Source of the DNA: Sphingopyxis sp. QXT-31
GTDB taxonomy: Bacteria > Pseudomonadota > Alphaproteobacteria > Sphingomonadales > Sphingomonadaceae
Length of the DNA stretch: 64,000 nucleotides
NCBI RefSeq assembly: GCF_001984035.1
Contig: NZ_CP019449.1
Span: 1,798,001-1,862,000, forward strand
Reading direction: 5' to 3'
The notes beneath the pieces are model-generated. The model was given only the letters and a program-made list of their open reading frames with translations. It searched no databases and had not been told where the DNA came from. The translations under genes and the position numbers were made by a program. The number at the start of each line of letters is the position of its first letter. Position 1 is the first letter of the stretch. Shown here piece by piece: positions 50,094 through 58,363 of this stretch.

Positions 50094-50271
50094 AAGTGAT
50101 TGTCTCGCCTTGATAAATTAGATCGCGGACGCGATCGAGACGCAAAAAGGCCGCAGGCAACCGTCGCCGGTTTACCGCAGCTTCTTGACGCATCTCGAAA
50201 TCCCCGCCGACCTATCCGTACAGCCTGCCGCGCAAAGTCAGGCTCTATCTCGAACGATGGGGTGTGCGGGC
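50094..50271 (-). other. rpoB leader region
   Basis: About 170 bases of transcribed leader between the rpoB promoter and start codon. No open frame of note is present. It contains small G/C-rich inverted stretches but no ribosomal-protein autoregulation site that I can recognise. Confidence 0.5.
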
Positions 50272-50300
50272 GATATAGGTTTCGGGTCCTATTTTGTCAA
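50272..50300 (-). promoter_or_regulatory. Sigma-70 promoter for rpoB-rpoC
   Basis: On the minus strand a perfect TTGACA (50300-50295), a 17-bp spacer and TATATC (50277-50272) form a near-consensus promoter, the best in the window. The start point would be near 50265, giving a leader of about 170 nt. Confidence 0.75.
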
Positions 50301-50385
50301 CGCGGCGGGCCGGGGATATTGGCCGGCGATGTCGAATCGGGGGCCGATGACGGTTTCGGGGTGGTTTTCAAACCGTCCTCTATTT

Positions 50386-50464
50386 CCGTTCGTGTCGAGC
50401 GAAGTCGATACACTTGAAGGCGCGCGCCAACTCGGCGTGTCTCGACTTCGCTCGACACGAACGG
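50386..50464. repeat. Intergenic palindromic repeat, family A copy 4
   Basis: Arms at 50386-50413 (CCGTTCGTGTCGAGCGAAGT...) and 50437-50464 (GTGTCTCGACTTCGCTCGAC...) form a 28-bp stem with a single mismatch (GATACAC against GTGTCTC). It is placed between the rpoB promoter and the end of the acyl-CoA dehydrogenase gene, so it may terminate that transcript. Confidence 0.85.
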
Positions 50465-50538
50465 GATTTATAGGTCGGCTTGACTGCTTCCGCCCGGAAC
50501 CGGCAATTCCATCCCCACCCGACGGGCTGATCTGACGC

Positions 50539-51747
50539 TTAGGCCTGAGCATCCTTCCAGTCGCGCTTGATCTTTTTGGCGAGGCTCCATTTGTGGACTT
50601 CGGTGGGGCCGTCGTAGATGCGGAAGGCGCGGACTTCGCGGAACACCTGCTCGACGATCGTCTTGTCGGTCACGCCGGTGCCGCCCATCACCTGGACGCA
50701 GCGGTCGGCGATGCGCATTAGGGCTTCGGACACCGCGACCTTCGCCATCGAGCTTTCGGCGGTGCCGAGGTCGCCAGTGTCGAGCACTTCGGCGCACCAG
50801 CGGATCATCAGTTCGGATTGCTTGAGGTCGATGAGGTTCTCGGCGAGCATGAAGCCGACGCCCTCATGGTCGATCAGCGGCTTGCCGAAGGCGTGGCGCC
50901 AATTGGCATAGTCGGTCGCGATCTCGTGCGCGCGCTGGCAGGCGCCGTGCCAGCGCATACAGTGCGACAGGCGCGCGGGCGACAGCCGCACCTGCGCATA
51001 TTTGAAGCCCTCGCCCGCTTCGCCCAGCATCTGGTCGGCCGGGACGCGGAGGTTGTCGATGATCACCGTCGCATGGCCGCCGGGCATCGAGCTGTCGATC
51101 GTGTTGGGCACATGCTCGATGCGGATCGCGGGGTCGGGCAGATCGACGAGGAACATGCACGCGCCGCCGCCCGCGGCGACATCCTCGGCCTTCGCCATGA
51201 CGATGCCGACCTTCGCGCCGTCGGCGCCGGTGATGAAGCATTTGCGGCCGTTGATGACCCAGTGGTTGCCGTCCATCCGGCAGACCGTCTTCATCATCGA
51301 GGGGTCGGATCCCGCACCGCCCTCCTCCGCAGGTTCGGTCATGAAAAAGGCCGAGCGGGCGTGGCCCTGCACCAGCTGGTCGAGGAAGCGCGCCTTGAGC
51401 TCGGGGCTGCCGACCTTGCCGAGCAGATACATATTGCCCTCGTCGGGTGCGGCGGTGTTGCACGCGAGTGGGCCGAGCGGGGACAGCCCCGACTTTTGGA
51501 GGACATAGGCGGTTTCGACCTGCGTCAGATGGTCGCCGTCGGGGAGGATGTGGGGCGTGAGCACCCCCGCGGCGCGCGCTTTGGCCTTGAGCTCGTCGAC
51601 CAGTTCGTCGGTCGGGGCGCCGTGATGGTCGCGGCGCGGGTCGTTCTCATAGGGGGCGACGACGGTGCGGACGAAGGCTTCGACGCGGGCGCCGATTTCG
51701 AGGGCGCGTTCCGAGACGGTCGCGGCGGCGGCTTGCTGATGGCTCAT
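50539..51747 (-). CDS. Acyl-CoA dehydrogenase family protein
   Basis: A 402-residue FAD enzyme of acyl-CoA dehydrogenation. FFMTEPAEEGGAGSDPSMMK is the substrate/FAD-binding signature, and GGTGVTDKTIVEQVFREVRA with FRIYDGPTEVHKW the C-terminal one. This sub-group (ACAD10/11-like, with the late YDGPTEVH and catalytic region in the D helix) acts on unidentified acyl-CoAs. ATG 51747 has AGGGGAGCC upstream; the frame back to 51864 overlaps the flagellin terminator. No beta-oxidation partner genes are adjacent. Confidence 0.9.
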   Translation of the reverse strand: MSHQQAAAATVSERALEIGARVEAFVRTVVAPYENDPRRDHHGAPTDELVDELKAKARAAGVLTPHILPDGDHLTQVETAYVLQKSGLSPLGPLACNTAAPDEGNMYLLGKVGSPELKARFLDQLVQGHARSAFFMTEPAEEGGAGSDPSMMKTVCRMDGNHWVINGRKCFITGADGAKVGIVMAKAEDVAAGGGACMFLVDLPDPAIRIEHVPNTIDSSMPGGHATVIIDNLRVPADQMLGEAGEGFKYAQVRLSPARLSHCMRWHGACQRAHEIATDYANWRHAFGKPLIDHEGVGFMLAENLIDLKQSELMIRWCAEVLDTGDLGTAESSMAKVAVSEALMRIADRCVQVMGGTGVTDKTIVEQVFREVRAFRIYDGPTEVHKWSLAKKIKRDWKDAQA

Positions 51748-51835
51748 CTGTGGCTCCCCTGTCGTGTCGGGGACCCGTTGGATCATTTGGCGCGGCGGGG
51801 CAAGCGCTTCGCAAACGAAGCATCGCGCAAAAAAG

Positions 51836-51865
51836 GATGCCCCGGTCGTGGGGGACCGGGGCATC
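51836..51865 (-). terminator. Flagellin gene terminator
   Basis: GATGCCCCGGTC pairs with GACCGGGGCATC around a 6-nt loop; on the minus strand it is followed by CCTTTTTTGCG. It lies 60 bases after the flagellin stop codon. Confidence 0.9.
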
Positions 51866-51924
51866 GCATCGGGCTACTTAAGGGACCAACCAAATATAGC
51901 CCGAACTCGGGTACTCTTCAGACC

Positions 51925-52737
51925 TTAGCGCAGCAGGTTCATCACGCCCTGCTGGCTCTGGTTCGCCTGGGCGAGCATCGCGGTCGATGCCTGGGCCAAG
52001 ATGCCGGCGGCGGCGAGCTTCGTCGATTCCGCCGAGAAGTCGGTGTCTTCGATGCGCGACTTCGAGTCCGCCAGATTCACGACGGTCGACGTCAAATTGT
52101 CGACAGTGGCTTCGAGGCGGTTCTGCTGGGCACCCAGGTTGGCGCGTTCGGTGGCGACCGTCTGGATCGCGGTGTCGAGCGTGGCGAGCGCGCCCGACGC
52201 GCCGGCAGCGGTCGAGAAGTCGAGGCCGTCGACGCCGAGGCCGGCCGACTGCATGTCGGCAACGGTGATGTTCACGACTTCGCCGTCGTTGAGGCCGGTC
52301 TGGATGTCGAGGTCGGCGGTGCCGTCGAGCAGCGCGGTACCGTTGAAGGTGGTCCGCGTCGCAACATCGTCGATCTGCGCGATCAGCGCGGTGACTTCGG
52401 TCTGGATCGCGGTGCGGTCGTCGTCGCCCAGCGTGCCGGTCGAGGCCTGGATCGCCAGTTCACGCATACGGACGAGCATGTTCGAAATGCCGCCCATCGC
52501 GCCTTCGGCGGTTTGCGACAGCGAGATGCCGTCGTTGGCGTTGCGGACGGCCTGGTTGAGGCCACGGACGCTGGCGTCCATGCGGGTGGCGATGGCGAGG
52601 CCGGCGGCGTCGTCCTTCGCGCTGTTGATGCGCTTGCCGCTCGACAGGCGTTCCATCGCCTCCGACTGCATGCGACCCGCAACCCGCGAGTTGTTCTGGG
52701 CGCGGAGCGCGCTCACATTGGTGTTGATAACGGTCAT
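51925..52737 (-). CDS. fliC: Flagellin
   Basis: This 270-residue filament protein is close to the minimal flagellin, made of D0 and D1 domains with little D2/D3. The N-terminal [20 protein letters not shown] and [20 protein letters not shown] are diagnostic, and the C terminus ends [13 protein letters not shown], the helix recognised by the export machinery and chaperone. ATG 52737 has AAGGGAACTT upstream; the frame from 52797 only adds an unconserved leader. Short flagellins of this size are typical of alphaproteobacteria. It is divergent from the fliE operon. Confidence 0.95.
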   Translation of the reverse strand: MTVINTNVSALRAQNNSRVAGRMQSEAMERLSSGKRINSAKDDAAGLAIATRMDASVRGLNQAVRNANDGISLSQTAEGAMGGISNMLVRMRELAIQASTGTLGDDDRTAIQTEVTALIAQIDDVATRTTFNGTALLDGTADLDIQTGLNDGEVVNITVADMQSAGLGVDGLDFSTAAGASGALATLDTAIQTVATERANLGAQQNRLEATVDNLTSTVVNLADSKSRIEDTDFSAESTKLAAAGILAQASTAMLAQANQSQQGVMNLLR

Positions 52738-52804
52738 AAGTTCCCTTTCCGGCCCCCCAAGGGCCATTCCCATGGTGTGCGGCTCGGCGAGCTTCACGAT
52801 TGCA

Positions 52805-52830
52805 GTAACGGCGGGCGGCGGCGGGGCTTA
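52805..52830 (-). promoter_or_regulatory. Candidate sigma-28 (FliA) promoter for flagellin
   Basis: On the minus strand TAAGCCCC (52830-52823), a 10-bp spacer and GCCGTTAC (52812-52805) resemble the FliA consensus TAAAGTTT-N11-GCCGATAA, with changes mainly in the -35. The -10 lies 68 bases before the ATG. No sigma-54 box is seen on this strand. Confidence 0.4.
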
Positions 52831-52916
52831 AGCGCGCGCGTCAAAAAAACGCCGCAATGGGTTAACGCCGGCCCCGATCTGCAATCACCCCTATGTTTTT
52901 CAACGGAAAAAATTTC

Positions 52917-52932
52917 TGGCACGCGCTTTGCA
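52917..52932 (+). promoter_or_regulatory. Sigma-54 promoter for the fliE-fliR flagellar cluster
   Basis: TGGCACG (52917-52923), CGCT and TTGCA (52928-52932) fit the -24/-12 consensus exactly. The fliE start codon is 40 bases downstream. An AT-rich stretch (AACGGAAAAAATTTC) lies directly upstream. Confidence 0.88.
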
Positions 52933-52971
52933 TTACTCTTTGCGTGCGGCGCGATGCCGCGGTGAGGACGG

Positions 52972-53319
52972 ATGATTATGAGCACGATTGACCAGAGCCG
53001 GCTGCTGCAGATGCGCAGTTCGATCCTCAATCAGAACGAAGCGCTGCAGCGCGCCGCGGGCCGCGGTGGTGCGGGCGGCGTCGACGGCGCGGCGGGAACC
53101 CTCGATTTCGGATCGGCGATCTCGGCCGCGCTGCAGCAGGTCAACGCCCAGCAGTCGAAGGCGAGCGAGATCACCGAAGCCTATGAGCGCGGCGACACGC
53201 ACGACATCGTCAGCGTGATGATCGAGCGCCAGAAGGCCTCGCTCGGTTTCGAGACCACGCTGCAGGTGCGCAACAAGCTGCTCTCCGCGTACCGCGACAT
53301 CATGAACATACCGGTCTGA
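52972..53319 (+). CDS. fliE: Flagellar hook-basal body adaptor FliE
   Basis: A 115-residue protein that joins the MS ring to the rod and is the first exported rod component. The family core is DFGSAISAALQQVNAQQSKA, then AYERGDTHDIVSVMIERQKA and a C-terminal VRNKLLSAYRDIMNIPV. Two ATGs (52972, 52978) follow GAGGACGG; spacing favours neither clearly. It leads the flagellar cluster behind a sigma-54 promoter. Confidence 0.93.
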   Translation: MIMSTIDQSRLLQMRSSILNQNEALQRAAGRGGAGGVDGAAGTLDFGSAISAALQQVNAQQSKASEITEAYERGDTHDIVSVMIERQKASLGFETTLQVRNKLLSAYRDIMNIPV

Positions 53320-53323
53320 TCCG

Positions 53324-54979
53324 ATGGCCGATACCCAAATCCTGAATCCCGTCGACGCGGGCAGCGACCGCCGCCTCCCCGTTCCCGCCGCGGGCGGCCG
53401 CTTCGCGCCGATCCAGCAGGCGCTGCGCCAGCCCGCCGTCCAGCGCGCCTTGCCCGCGATCGCCACCACCGCCGCGATCGGCATCGCCGCGCTCGCCTAT
53501 TTCGCGACCGCCGCGGCGCCGCAGACCCAGCTCTTCGCCGGGCTCGCCGACGCCGACAAGGCCGCGGTCGCCGAAGCGCTGACCGCGCAAGGCATCGCAC
53601 ACAGCATCGACGCCACCACCGGCGCGCTGACCGTCGACGCCGACAAGCTCCACGCCGCGCGCATCGCGCTCGCGGGGCAAGGCCTGCCCAAGGCGTCGGC
53701 CGACGGCAGCGAGATGATCGGCGCCTTGCCGATGGGCGCCAGCCGCGCGATCGAGGGCGAGACGCTGCGCGGTGCGCGCGAAGCCGACCTCGCCCGCACG
53801 ATCGAGGCGATCGACGCGGTCAAGGGCGCGCGCGTGCATATCGCCGCCGCCGAACCCAGCCTCTTCGTTCGCGAGGACAAGCCCGCGACGGCATCGGTGA
53901 TGCTGACGCTGCAGAACGGCCGCAGCCTCAGCGACGGCCAGGTGCAGGCGATCCGCTTCCTCGTCGCCTCGTCGGTGCCGGGGATGAACGCCGACCAGGT
54001 GTCGGTGATCGACCAGCGCGGCGCTTTGCTGTCGGACTCGGCGACGTCTGGCGACATGCAGGCGTTCCAGCTGCAGACGCAGATGGAGGACCGTTATCGC
54101 CGCGCGCTGGACAGCCTGCTCGGCCCGATGCTCGGCGCGGGCAATTATACCGTCGAAGTCCACGCCGACGTCGACATGTCCGAAAGCCAGGCGACGCGCG
54201 AAAGCTTTCCGGAGAACGACCGCGCGCTGACAAGCGAGATGGTCACGCGCTCGGTCAGCGGCCAGGGCGACGCGCCCGCGGTCGGCATCCCCGGCGCGCT
54301 GTCGAACCAGCCGCCGCCGGCCTCGGCGCTGAACCAGACCCCGAACGGCACCGCCCCCGGCGCTCCCGCCCCGGCGACGCAGAGCAACGAGAACGCCCAG
54401 CGCGCCTATGAGGTCGGCCGCGAGATTTCGGTCACGCATCGCCCGCAGGGCCAGCTCCGCCGCGTCTCGGTCGCGGTCGCGCTCAACCAGGGATCGAAGG
54501 CGCTGACCCGCGCCGACATCACCAAGATCGACGGCCTCGTGAAGGGCGCGGTCGGCTTCGATGCGGCGCGCGGCGACCAGGTCGCGATCAGCCAGCGCCC
54601 CTTCGCCAAGGTCGAGGACATGTCGCCCGCCTTCTACGAACAGGGCTGGTTCCTGCCGCTGGTCAAGCAGATCGGCGCGGTGCTCGTCGCGATCCTCGCC
54701 TTCTTCTTCATCGGCCGCCCGCTGATCAAGGCCGCCAAGGCCCGCGCCGCCGCGCGCGCCGAACGCGATGCCGCGCTCGAGGAATCGCTGATGGCGGCCG
54801 CCGAGGGCGGCAACCCCGCCCTCCCCCGCCCGCGCGGCCGCGAAATCACCCTCGAGATGATCGAGGCGGCGCCGAGCTACGAGGACCGCGCCAACCTCGT
54901 CCGCGCCTTCGTCCGCCAGGATTCGGCGCGCGCCGCGATCGTCGTGCGCCAGCTGATGCAGGAGGGCGCCCGTGGCTGA
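53324..54979 (+). CDS. fliF: Flagellar MS-ring protein FliF
   Basis: This 551-residue membrane protein builds the MS ring. Membrane helices lie at about 43-63 and 440-466. The ring-building motifs between them include FAGLADADKAAVAEALTAQG, ARVHIAAAEPSLFVRED and YTVEVHADVDMSESQ, with a Pro/Ala/Gln-rich loop (about 325-360) before EVGREISVTHRPQGQLRRVS. The C-terminal tail binds FliG. It starts four bases after fliE and overlaps fliG by eight bases. Confidence 0.95.
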   Translation: MADTQILNPVDAGSDRRLPVPAAGGRFAPIQQALRQPAVQRALPAIATTAAIGIAALAYFATAAAPQTQLFAGLADADKAAVAEALTAQGIAHSIDATTGALTVDADKLHAARIALAGQGLPKASADGSEMIGALPMGASRAIEGETLRGAREADLARTIEAIDAVKGARVHIAAAEPSLFVREDKPATASVMLTLQNGRSLSDGQVQAIRFLVASSVPGMNADQVSVIDQRGALLSDSATSGDMQAFQLQTQMEDRYRRALDSLLGPMLGAGNYTVEVHADVDMSESQATRESFPENDRALTSEMVTRSVSGQGDAPAVGIPGALSNQPPPASALNQTPNGTAPGAPAPATQSNENAQRAYEVGREISVTHRPQGQLRRVSVAVALNQGSKALTRADITKIDGLVKGAVGFDAARGDQVAISQRPFAKVEDMSPAFYEQGWFLPLVKQIGAVLVAILAFFFIGRPLIKAAKARAAARAERDAALEESLMAAAEGGNPALPRPRGREITLEMIEAAPSYEDRANLVRAFVRQDSARAAIVVRQLMQEGARG

Positions 54980-56006
54980 TCTCGACACCGACCTCGGCAC
55001 CTCGCCCGCGAAGGCCGCGGTCGAAGGCTCTGCCGCCGCCGCGATCCTGTTGATGCTGCTCGACGAAAGCGAAGCCGCGACGATCCTGAAGCACCTCGAC
55101 CCCGCCGAAGTGCGCCAGCTGGCGAAAGGCATGTTCGACGCCGCCAACGCGACCGAAGTCCAGATCGAGCAGGCGCTCGACCGCTTCGTGACGCGCAGCC
55201 GCTCGGTCAGCGCGTTCAGCGTCGGCGCCGACACGCGCATCCGCACCGTGATCAACCAGGCGGTGGGCAACGTCCGCGCCGACAATATCCTGGCCGCCGT
55301 CGCGCCGCAGTCGAGCGCCGCGTCGCTCGAAATGCTGCGCTGGATGGACATCGACGCCATCAGTGGATTGTTGGCGAGCGAACATCCGCAGGTCGGCGCG
55401 CTGATCCTCTCGGTGCTCGTCCCCGACATCGCGGCGCGCGCGATCGAGACGCTCGACGAAGTGCTGCAGGCCGACCTGGTGCTGCGTGCGGCGCAGCTGT
55501 CGTCGGTCCCCGCCGCGGCGATCGAGGATCTGGAATCGGTGCTCGCCGCCGCCAATGTCGGCGGCCAGCGCGTTGCCAAGCAGCCGATCGGCGGCCCGAG
55601 CGATGTCGCCAAGATCATGAAGAAGATGTCGAAGTCGGCCAGCGAGCGCGCAATCCGCAACCTCAAGAAATCGGACCGCCAGCTCGCGCAGACGATCGAG
55701 GAAGAGATGTTCATCTTCGAAAATCTGCGCGATCTCGACATGAAGAGCCTGGGCACCATATTGCGCGGCGTCGATGCGTCGCAGCTTTCGATCGCGCTCA
55801 AGGGCGCCGACGACGACATGGTCGACCTCTGCCTCTCGACGATGTCGCAGCGCGCCTCGGAAACGATCCGCGACGAAATGGCCGAGATGACGATGGTCAA
55901 GCGCACCGACGTCGACGACGCGCAGAAGGCGATCATGACGATCGTCCGCCAGATGGCCGCCTCGGGCGAGATCATGATCGCGGGTGCGGGCGACGATTAT
56001 GTCTGA
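54972..56006 (+). CDS. fliG: Flagellar motor switch protein FliG
   Basis: A 344-residue rotor protein linking the MS ring to the C-ring and interacting with the stator. AAAILLMLLDESEAATILKH marks the N-terminal domain, EHPQVGALILSVL the middle EHPQ motif, and LRGVDASQLSIALKGADDDM the torque-generating C-terminal domain. The start overlaps fliF, and the end overlaps fliH. Confidence 0.95.
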   Translation: MADLDTDLGTSPAKAAVEGSAAAAILLMLLDESEAATILKHLDPAEVRQLAKGMFDAANATEVQIEQALDRFVTRSRSVSAFSVGADTRIRTVINQAVGNVRADNILAAVAPQSSAASLEMLRWMDIDAISGLLASEHPQVGALILSVLVPDIAARAIETLDEVLQADLVLRAAQLSSVPAAAIEDLESVLAAANVGGQRVAKQPIGGPSDVAKIMKKMSKSASERAIRNLKKSDRQLAQTIEEEMFIFENLRDLDMKSLGTILRGVDASQLSIALKGADDDMVDLCLSTMSQRASETIRDEMAEMTMVKRTDVDDAQKAIMTIVRQMAASGEIMIAGAGDDYV

Positions 56007-56598
56007 CAACAGCTTCGCCCCCACCCCGCTCGCGATGGCGATGGCACGGCAGGGCGGTTTCCGCCCGATGTCCTTCGACCCCGCGGTGCGCGAGGCCGAG
56101 GCCCAAGCCGCCGCGCATGTGCACGTCGAGGTCGAGCCCGGCGAAGACCCGTTCGAAAAGGGCCTCGCAGAAGGCCAGCGCCTCGCCGAAGCCGGGTTCG
56201 TGGTCGAGCGCGGCCAGCTGCTCGCGCTCGTCGCGGGCGCCGAGGCGCTGCAGGACGAACCCAGCGAAGAGCTTGCGCAGCTGATCGCCGAGACCGTCGA
56301 GCGGCTCGTCCGCCAGATCGTCGCCGACGCGCCGATCGACGCGGTCTGGCTCAAGGACCAGGCCGAAACCGCCGCCGCCCTCGTGTCGGAAGCCGACAAG
56401 GCGCGCACCCTGTGGGCTCACCCGCAGGACGCCGCGCTGCTGATGGACAGCGACATCCGCCTGCCCGTCGCCGCCGACGCGACGATGATGCGCGGTACCG
56501 TCCGCGTCGAGACTTCCGCTGGCTGGATCGAGCATGGCCGCGCCGTGTATCTCAATGAACTGCGCGCCGCACTGGGCCGCGAGGAAGCCAGCGCATGA
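55999..56598 (+). CDS. fliH: Flagellar assembly protein FliH
   Basis: A 199-residue protein in the position of FliH, the regulator of the FliI export ATPase. The sequence is divergent, as usual for FliH. It begins with a short disordered segment containing a tryptophan-free GFRPMSFDP, followed by EVEPGEDPFEKGLAEGQRLA (helical, GxxxG-like spacing), and ends with a domain containing DIRLPVAADATMMRGTVRVE. ATG 55999 overlaps the fliG stop (ATGTCTGA); the GTG at 55984 is less likely. Confidence 0.85.
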   Translation: MSDNSFAPTPLAMAMARQGGFRPMSFDPAVREAEAQAAAHVHVEVEPGEDPFEKGLAEGQRLAEAGFVVERGQLLALVAGAEALQDEPSEELAQLIAETVERLVRQIVADAPIDAVWLKDQAETAAALVSEADKARTLWAHPQDAALLMDSDIRLPVAADATMMRGTVRVETSAGWIEHGRAVYLNELRAALGREEASA

Positions 56599-57926
56599 CG
56601 CGCCGCCTCGCCCTGTCGGCGCAGCAATTGCTCGCCCCCGTCGATATCGCCAAGGCGAGCCCGCGCCGCATCGGCACGCTCGTCGCGCACGAGGGCATCA
56701 TGCTCGAAGTGTCGGGTTTCCCGCAGCCGCTGGGCAGCAACGTCCGCATCAAGTCGGCCGACAACGACTATGTCTATGGCGAGGTCGTGGGCTTCCGCGG
56801 GCACCGCAGCCTGGTCCTGCCCTTCGACATGAACAAGCCGCTGGTCACCGGCGCGCCGGTCGAGCCGCATGGCGCCAGCTCGATGGTCCCCGTCGGAAAG
56901 ACCTTGCTCGGCCGGATCATGGACGCGCAGGGCAATCCGCTCGACGGGCGCCCGCCGATCAAGTCGCAATTCCTGTGGCCGCTCGCCGGGCGCAAGGTCA
57001 ACCCGCTACGCCGCGGTCGCGTCACCCGCCCGCTCGACATGGGCGTGCGCGCGATCAATGGGCTGCTGACCGTCGGCGAAGGCCAGCGCGTCGCGATCAT
57101 CGCGGGCTCGGGCGTCGGCAAGTCGGTGCTGATGGGCCAGATGATCGCAGGCACCGACTGCGACGTGATCGTCGTCGGGCTGATCGGCGAGCGCAGCCGC
57201 GAAGTCAGCGACTTCGTCGAAACCAAATTGCCCCCCGAAGTCCGCAAGAAATCGGTCGTCGTCGCGGTCCCCGCCGACCACCCGCCGCTGCTCCGCCTGC
57301 GCGCCGCGATGCGCGCGACCGCGATCGCCGAAGCCTTTCGCGACGAGGGCAAGAAGGTCCTCCTCCTCATCGACAGCCTGACCCGCGTCGCGCATGCGCA
57401 GCGCGAGATCGGGCTGACCCTGGGCGAGCCGCCGACGATGAAGGGCTATCCACCCTCGGTCTTCGCGCTGATCCCCTCGCTGTGCGAACGCGCCGGCATC
57501 GACAAGAAGACCGGCGGATCGGTCACCGCGCTCTACACCGTGCTCGCCGACGGCGGCGACATCGAGGATCCGGTGGTCGACAGCGCGCGTGCGATCGTCG
57601 ACGGCCACATCATCCTGTCGCGGCAGATGGCCGAACAGGGCGTCTATCCCGCGATCGACGTCGCGCGCTCGCTGTCGCGCACGATGGTCGACTCGGTCGA
57701 TCCCGAGCATGCCGCCGCCGCCGCGCGCTTTCGCCAGCTCTGGTCGGCGTATGAAGAGAACCGCGATCTGATGCTGATGGGCGCCTATGTCGCCGGCGGC
57801 GATCCGGTGCTCGACGAGGCGATCATGCGCCGCGCCGACCAGCTCGCTTTCGTATCGCAGGGCGCCAAGGCCCAGGTCGATTTCACCACCTCCCGCCAAA
57901 CCCTAGTCGAAGGATATAGTGCATGA
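56595..57926 (+). CDS. fliI: Flagellum-specific export ATPase FliI
   Basis: This 443-residue F1-beta-like ATPase powers substrate unfolding at the export gate. Walker A is GSGVGKS at 171-177, Walker B KVLLLIDSLTRVAHAQREIG, followed by GEPPTMKGYPPSVFA and GSVTALYTVLADGGDIEDP, all typical of the type III ATPase family. Its ATG overlaps the fliH stop (ATGA). Confidence 0.96.
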   Translation: MTRRLALSAQQLLAPVDIAKASPRRIGTLVAHEGIMLEVSGFPQPLGSNVRIKSADNDYVYGEVVGFRGHRSLVLPFDMNKPLVTGAPVEPHGASSMVPVGKTLLGRIMDAQGNPLDGRPPIKSQFLWPLAGRKVNPLRRGRVTRPLDMGVRAINGLLTVGEGQRVAIIAGSGVGKSVLMGQMIAGTDCDVIVVGLIGERSREVSDFVETKLPPEVRKKSVVVAVPADHPPLLRLRAAMRATAIAEAFRDEGKKVLLLIDSLTRVAHAQREIGLTLGEPPTMKGYPPSVFALIPSLCERAGIDKKTGGSVTALYTVLADGGDIEDPVVDSARAIVDGHIILSRQMAEQGVYPAIDVARSLSRTMVDSVDPEHAAAAARFRQLWSAYEENRDLMLMGAYVAGGDPVLDEAIMRRADQLAFVSQGAKAQVDFTTSRQTLVEGYSA

Positions 57927-58363
57927 CCTCTCGCACCGCGCGCCGCAAACGGATCATCCGCGTGCGCAGCGTCGAACATCAGATGGCGGAGGCCAATCTC
58001 GCGCGCGCCAACAGCGAGCTTGCGAATCTCGTCGAGCTCGGCAAGCGGCTCGAGGTGCTGCGCACCGACCTCGCGATGGCGAAGGGCGCGGTCGCCGGGC
58101 GCGCGCTCAACACGATCGGCGAACTCGGCATGCGGCTCGACATGGCGAAGGAAAATCTCGTCGCGCCGACGGCGGGCGCCAGCGCGCGCCGCGACCAGAT
58201 GGGCGCGCTCGCCCAGCGCGCGATGGTCAAGGAAGAATCGGCGGTGCGCCTCTACGAGCGCGGCCGCAAATCGGCCGAACAGGAAAGCGAACGCCGCGCC
58301 GACGCCAACCGCCCGTTCCGCACCGGCATGCGCCTGCGCCTGATCGACGGCGGCATCGCATGA
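57923..58363 (+). CDS. fliJ: Flagellar export chaperone FliJ-like protein
   Basis: A 146-residue, Arg/Lys/Ala-rich helical protein with a predicted coiled coil (residues 25-120). Position between fliI and fliK, size and charge are those of FliJ, the stalk-like subunit of the export ATPase complex, although sequence alone is poorly diagnostic. Start and stop overlap its neighbours by four bases each. Confidence 0.8.
   Translation: MTSRTARRKRIIRVRSVEHQMAEANLARANSELANLVELGKRLEVLRTDLAMAKGAVAGRALNTIGELGMRLDMAKENLVAPTAGASARRDQMGALAQRAMVKEESAVRLYERGRKSAEQESERRADANRPFRTGMRLRLIDGGIA

Noticed and set aside
53300..55975. An 891-residue frame opposite fliF and fliG
   Set aside because: Antisense shadow of two clear flagellar genes.
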